This document shows positions 59,621-64,000 of a stretch of DNA of 64,000 bases, piece by piece; positions within the stretch are counted from its first letter, which is position 1; each line of letters opens with the position of its first letter. Source of the stretch: Mikania micrantha (lineage: Eukaryota > Streptophyta > Magnoliopsida > Asterales > Asteraceae); assembly GCA_009363875.1 (NCBI GenBank), contig CM018697.1, positions 1,860,001-1,924,000 of the forward strand. The letters run 5' to 3'. The position numbers and the translations under genes are program-made. The notes beneath the pieces are model-generated. The model searched no databases and was not told the DNA's origin. It was given only the letters and a program-made list of their open reading frames with translations.

Positions 59621-62182
59621 TTATCGCACGAAAACTCGCACGTGTCTTGAATGACGAATGTTGGTGAACGGATCAAACCACAGAACACTTTCACTGCACA
59701 TTAGGTTCCGGGGAACCTAAGTTAGTAGAACGATGTCCATATGTCGAGAAACGATACTCGTAATCGAAAAATACGCGAAAAATGGATCAAAACATGAAAA
59801 TGGGCCAAATTGGGCCGGATCTAGGGTCCAGGCGGTACGCCTGACCCGAGGATCCCTACCCAGGCGATACGTGCGGATGAGGAGGGAACGCCTCTCATCT
59901 GTCTGTCCCGCGCGTAACGCCTGGCCTTGGTGGTCAACGTCAGGCGATACGCCTGACTACTCTGACACTTAAAAATCTTTTAAATCTCATGATTACCACA
60001 CCATACCTCTTTTACCCAATACTACACGTAAATTCTTCCATTTAAACCCCCAAATTCAGCTGATTTCACTACTACAACACCATATCACACTCATTTGAAA
60101 CCTTGGAAGCCATGGTTGGAGCTTGGGAAGCTTGTTCTTGAAGATCTTGAAGGTTTGAAGCACAAAGGAGCTCCAAGAACACCACACTCCATTCTCTCTC
60201 GTGATTGAAGCTTGCTTAGCCACATTTTGAAGCATTAGAAGGTAGATCTAGCACCCTTGTAGTCTAAAAACACCATTACACACACATGCAAGCTCACACA
60301 CCCACATACAAATGCATGAACTTCATATACACGAATTTCTATCACTTTGAATCTGGGTTTGTTGATTTGAGTATGAATATTGATGATCTATGATGTTAGT
60401 ATGATGTATTTTTACATTTCATGAGGACGTTGTTATGATATAATGGTCATATTGATAAAAATGATGGTTCTAGCAACATGTATGTATGATATAGGTGGAG
60501 ATTCATGAGGTTTGATATTGAAATGTTATTGGATATGATTTATGGGATCTAGAAGTGTTATGAATAGTAAGATATGTCAAAATGTGATTTTTACAAATTG
60601 TGGTAACTTTAATATCATGAAATGTTGATTTATGATGAAATGGCTTAATGCATGTGGTTATATCTATAGGTTATGTTCAAAATGATGTTTAGAAACTAAA
60701 AGGATGATTATTGATGTGTAAAATTGTTAAATCACAAAATATATGATTATTATGAATAGTACCATGAATAGTAACTTTATTTCACAAAGTCTATAAATGA
60801 TGGCAGGTTTGTTGTAATGAATATGATCTAACGGTTATTTTGAACTAGGATGACGATATTATGATGAGATTGTTAGCTAGACTTAGCGACACATGTTTAT
60901 TTTGTAACCTTCTATTTATAGAAACTTTTATGCGCAAACCATGCTAAACCGGCTATATGTAACTATGTGCTATGTGATAACATGCTCACTTAGGATAAAT
61001 ATGTATAATAGAATAATCAGATTATGATTTATTGCTTGATTTGCCAAATGTGGAAACTTTCCTAAAGTAGGAACTTACTATAAATAGTAAGTTTCCTCAC
61101 GAAAGTGATTTTGGTATCCGTACACATCACACGACACTAAGCCGTACGTTACACACACACTTGATCCAAAACCGTCACCAACGGGTCGTTAGGTCAAATA
61201 CGATCGATACGGTCAAACACGGTCAACGCGACCCACAAAACAACTTGGAGTTGTTGAACTCAAACACGGTTCCGTGAGACCCACATGTATGCAAACACAA
61301 ACTTATGGTACCTATGTGATATAGGTAACCACTAGCCGGCGAGCTACACTGTTCTCGTGAAGAACACGCACTACTTAACTCAGGTGAGTTTATGGCCCCA
61401 CTTTTACTCTTTAATCGTTTTGCTAAACTATTGGGGTGAGAATACAATGCAACTGTCTTAGATATATGACTGGTATGTTGTGAAAAACCATTTTCGAGTG
61501 TAACTATTATCGCTTAAAGTCCTCACTTATCCTTACCGTTAGTTGTGTAACAAACGAGTCGTAATTACGTAGTACTACTGGGTTTGACTAGCCCCACTCG
61601 GCACCAATGTTGACTGGAGGTCATAACGAGTGTAATTTCGATGTGAATTGCGAGTTCAGCGATGACTCGCGGAGGCAAACGGAAACAGTCTAGTTTCGGT
61701 AAGATGAACTGACACACTCCACGGATCGTAGTATCCAACAACAAAAACTTAACATACCCAGTATATGTCTGTTTATTTTTCAGTCTGTCTAAACCTGTGA
61801 ACTCACCAACTTTTTAGTTGACACTTTTCGCATGTATTCTCAGGTAATTAATGGAGCACACGCTAGGATGCGCACAAGGAAGCTTTAAGGAGTCTGGCTT
61901 GCATATAGACTCTTGTCCTAGGCATTGTGTGCATTGGATGTGTTTTAAAACAATTTAAACTATGTAGTGTCTGTTAAACAATTTACTTTCCGCTGCAAAC
62001 TTATTTACTTATGATGTTGAAACATTTTCCGCTGCATATTAGATGAAACTATGTTATTTTGCAAATCTGTGTGAATGTGAAACTCATATAGAGTCGTTCT
62101 ATATGACCATGAGCTGTGATCCTGGCCACGTCACACCCACGTGGACTGACACCACGAGTGGGAATTTGGGGGTGTGACAGAC

Positions 62183-62195
62183 TGGTATCAGAGCC
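62183..62195 (+). other. Retrotransposon primer-binding site (initiator tRNA-Met)
   Basis: TGGTATCAGAGCC lies three bases after the LTR end and is complementary to the 3' end of plant initiator methionine tRNA. This is the standard primer for many plant LTR retrotransposons, and it fixes the LTR boundary and the plus orientation. Confidence 0.93.
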
Positions 62196-62335
62196 TTGGT
62201 TATAGGGAACTAGGTTTGCATATAGTAAACTTAGACTATAGCCACTGCTTTACATTAGACACTACACTTGGAATTTTCACACTTATATTATTGTTATCAC
62301 TGTAAATTAATACTGACTGACTTAGAACTTACAGG

Positions 62336-63148
62336 ATGGACAATAACAAAGATCCGAAAGGGAAAGACACGGGGAAACGCTCGTATGAGTATGAGCTTAC
62401 TGAGGAGGACAAGCAGAAGATTCAGGAGATAGTGGAGCAGGTATATTCTCAAGAGTCCAAGAGACTTCGACCCTCAACCAGCAGGGGACCATGGGACTGG
62501 TACCCTACCACCCTTGCTGTTTGGGCAAGGGAAGAGAGAGTACCTAAGTTACCTTTGTTAGGTGACGCATCTACTGGACTATCACTACCACCTATTGGAA
62601 TGCATATGGAGCGGGCATTCGCTGCACTGATCTCGCGTTATAGACGTGAGTCCTGCCAGCTACGCGTGATGACTGATGGTTTTAGGGATCTGTTGGAGCA
62701 TAATCAGCATCTCCAGAAACGCGTGGATAACTTGGAGGAAAGACTCGCACGCGTCGAAGGGACGCAGGATGACTTGGTCGCTAGGACTCAGGATGTGATC
62801 CAGCGACAGGAGGAGGTCACTACTGAGGTCACCGACATCCATGATAGGACTACGTTGCTCGAGGAGCAACAGGATTTCTTAGCCGCAGTGACACATGGAC
62901 ACGCTGGACGGTTAGCAGCTGTGGAGGACGCAAACGAGGAGAATCTTGCCATGATCCAGGCAAGCGATGCCATGCTAAATGCATGGGTCGAACAGTTTAT
63001 TGTGGAGCCACAGCCTGAGCCAGAACCCCAATTCGAGCCGGTGGATCTCGATGAGGAAGATTTTGATGAGGATCCAGACGAGGATCCTGATGAGGATGAC
63101 GATGATGGCCCTGCTGATAGTGGAGATTCACACTCCATGATTGCCTAG
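62336..63148 (+). CDS. Extra ORF upstream of gag in the Ty3/gypsy element (270 residues)
   Basis: I do not recognise this protein. It begins 141 bp after the primer-binding site, is open for 270 codons, and precedes gag by about 250 bp. The first 50 residues are charged (NNKDPKGKDTGKR; EEDKQKIQEIVEQ). Residues about 115-215 show heptad-like spacing (NLEERLARVE; TTLLEEQQDFL) and probably form a coiled coil. The last about 45 are strongly acidic, with PEPEPQ and repeated DEDPDED. It lacks the conserved gag core and zinc knuckles seen in gag proteins. The ATG is preceded by TTACAGG, which resembles a 3' splice site. Extra ORFs before gag are known in some plant Ty3/gypsy lineages (for example Ogre), but lineage identity is not shown here. 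It could be a structural partner or a gag N-terminal half. Confidence 0.7.
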   Translation: MDNNKDPKGKDTGKRSYEYELTEEDKQKIQEIVEQVYSQESKRLRPSTSRGPWDWYPTTLAVWAREERVPKLPLLGDASTGLSLPPIGMHMERAFAALISRYRRESCQLRVMTDGFRDLLEHNQHLQKRVDNLEERLARVEGTQDDLVARTQDVIQRQEEVTTEVTDIHDRTTLLEEQQDFLAAVTHGHAGRLAAVEDANEENLAMIQASDAMLNAWVEQFIVEPQPEPEPQFEPVDLDEEDFDEDPDEDPDEDDDDGPADSGDSHSMIA

Positions 63149-63394
63149 TTAGGATTTCTATTTCAGTATTCTACTTTTGTATCACTTAGCCGAGCGGGAT
63201 GTGCTCGTGCAAATTTTGTAGCATCTCTTTTGGAAAATATTGTACACAAACTTATTATCATTAATGGAAAGATGCTTTACTTTGTTGCTTATATATATCA
63301 TGGCTATGACAATTGTTAACATGACATCTGACCTAACAATTGACTAACACTCTAACTTATGCTAATTAACATTCTAACCTTTCCATATAGAAAC

Positions 63395-64000
63395 ATGTCC
63401 GGAAGAGGAAACCATGCCCTTCGACTCAAACGTAAGGCAGAAAAGGCACGAATCGACATGATGGTCGAACGCAAATTCAACAAGGTACTCGCGGAGTACG
63501 AGGCCAACCGTCACGCCAGCGAGATGAGTGGTACTAACAACGGTATTAACTCTTGCCTAACATGACTAACATAGTATAGACAGTCTAGACACTAACACGT
63601 TGCATTGAACCCCGACGCACAGGATCCCACGGGGGAGCGACGAAGGGATGCTCGTTTAAGGCGTTCCTGAGCTGCCACCCTCACAAGTTTCAAGGTACTG
63701 AAGGAGCCGTGGGACTGCTTCGTTGGATAGAGAAGCTGGAGTCAGTTTTCTCTATAGCTGAATGCTCGGATGAAAACCGGGTAAAATACGCCACGGGAAC
63801 ACTGGAGGGACCAGCCCTCACCTGGTGGAACACTCATGTCCAAACCCTTGGACTGGACACCGCAAACTCAATTCCGTGGGACAACTTCACCAGGATGCTC
63901 CACGAAGAATACTGTCCTCGGGATGAAATTAGGAAACTGGAGGAAGAGTTCTGGGTGCACAAAATGGTAGGATCAGAAATCGAGAAGTACTGTACTCGGT
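63395..64000 (+). CDS. Ty3/gypsy gag, partial, frame broken or intron-split
   Basis: The segment from ATG 63395 encodes a basic N-terminus (HALRLKRKAEKAR) and stops at 63563-63565. A second frame, open from 63589 to the window end, carries the classical retrotransposon gag core: SFKAFLSCHPHKFQGTEGAV, RWIEKLESVF, TLEGPALTWWNTHVQ, EEYCPRDEIRKLEEEFW. The two frames differ. They would be continuous in phase if an 80-bp segment with GT-AG ends (63543-63622) were removed; otherwise a small indel has broken the gene. Zinc knuckle, protease, reverse transcriptase and integrase would lie beyond the window. Capsid-forming structural protein of the element. Confidence 0.8.

Larger units (their letters stand above)
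56725..62179 (+). mobile_element. 5' LTR of a Ty3/gypsy retrotransposon, interrupted by a nested solo LTR
   Basis: Starts TGTGACGCCTCGC and ends GGGGGTGTGACA, followed three bases later by the primer-binding site. Without the nested element (56871-59620) and its duplicated 5 bp, the LTR is about 2.70 kb. It aligns with the solo LTR at 26457-29485 over its length: start, GTGTGACACGTGGCAC, CAGGCGATACGCCTG words, TTTCCGCTGCA, and the last 60 bp. The 3' LTR lies outside the window, so the target duplication (expected GCACC, 56720-56724) cannot be confirmed. Confidence 0.88.

Noticed and set aside
59733..59972. 79-codon plus-strand ORF in the 5' LTR
   Set aside because: Homologous to the non-coding GC-rich part of the solo LTR, where the frame is not preserved.
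62660..63138. Minus-strand serine-rich ORFs opposite the 270-codon retroelement ORF
   Set aside because: Serine/cysteine-rich low-complexity translation of the acidic GAT/GAG repeats on the opposite strand.

Overview
The window is plant nuclear DNA: AT-rich intergenic sequence, genes split by short GT-AG introns, tRNA-derived SINEs, hAT and Mutator-type MITEs, and long-LTR Ty3/gypsy elements whose primer-binding site matches initiator tRNA-Met. Proteins and repeats fit a eudicot; the repeat style (about 3 kb LTRs starting TGTGACA or TGTAACA, Au-type SINEs) suggests Asteraceae, but that is inference. There are no bacterial operons, CRISPR arrays, rRNA genes or convincing complete tRNA genes.

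Four host genes could be reconstructed exon by exon. (1) 2208-15057, minus: a 21-exon, 867-residue endoplasmic-reticulum M28 metallopeptidase (ERMP1-like) with all zinc ligands intact. (2) 32599-36144, plus: a 4-exon GT47/exostosin glycosyltransferase of about 459 residues. (3) 39306-43639, plus, with 5' UTR exons from about 37.86 kb: a 391-residue SCP1-like small phosphatase (SSP4/SSP5 type) of the HAD/FCP1 family. (4) 45523-47443, minus: a 2-exon, 510-residue cytochrome P450 of CYP706 type. All look intact. Every splice phase closes, so the models support themselves. They do not form one pathway; genes 1 and 2 may be a conserved neighbour pair.

Between the genes (about 15.2-32.5 kb) lies a repeat landscape: several SINEs with target-site duplications (TSDs), three clear hAT MITEs plus a related pair, a palindromic Mutator-like MITE with a 9-bp TSD, a 40-bp minisatellite, a LINE reverse-transcriptase remnant, and a 3.0-kb solo LTR (26457-29485). 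Upstream of the P450 the sequence is tandemly duplicated (47.5-51.7 kb), and the second copy carries a hAT insertion. From 54 kb onward there are two large fold-back elements and then nested LTRs: a minus-strand LTR end, cut by the 5' LTR of a Ty3/gypsy element (56725-62179), which is itself cut by a 2.75-kb solo LTR. The internal region of the gypsy element then begins: primer-binding site, an extra 270-codon coiled-coil/acidic ORF, and a split gag that runs off the window.

The most unusual signals are in the retroelement family: an extra ORF before gag, a gag frame that can be rejoined by an 80-bp GT-AG intron-like segment, and an intron-like segment of 460-504 bp preserved at the same place in three LTRs. 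I saw no sign of a novel multi-gene system.
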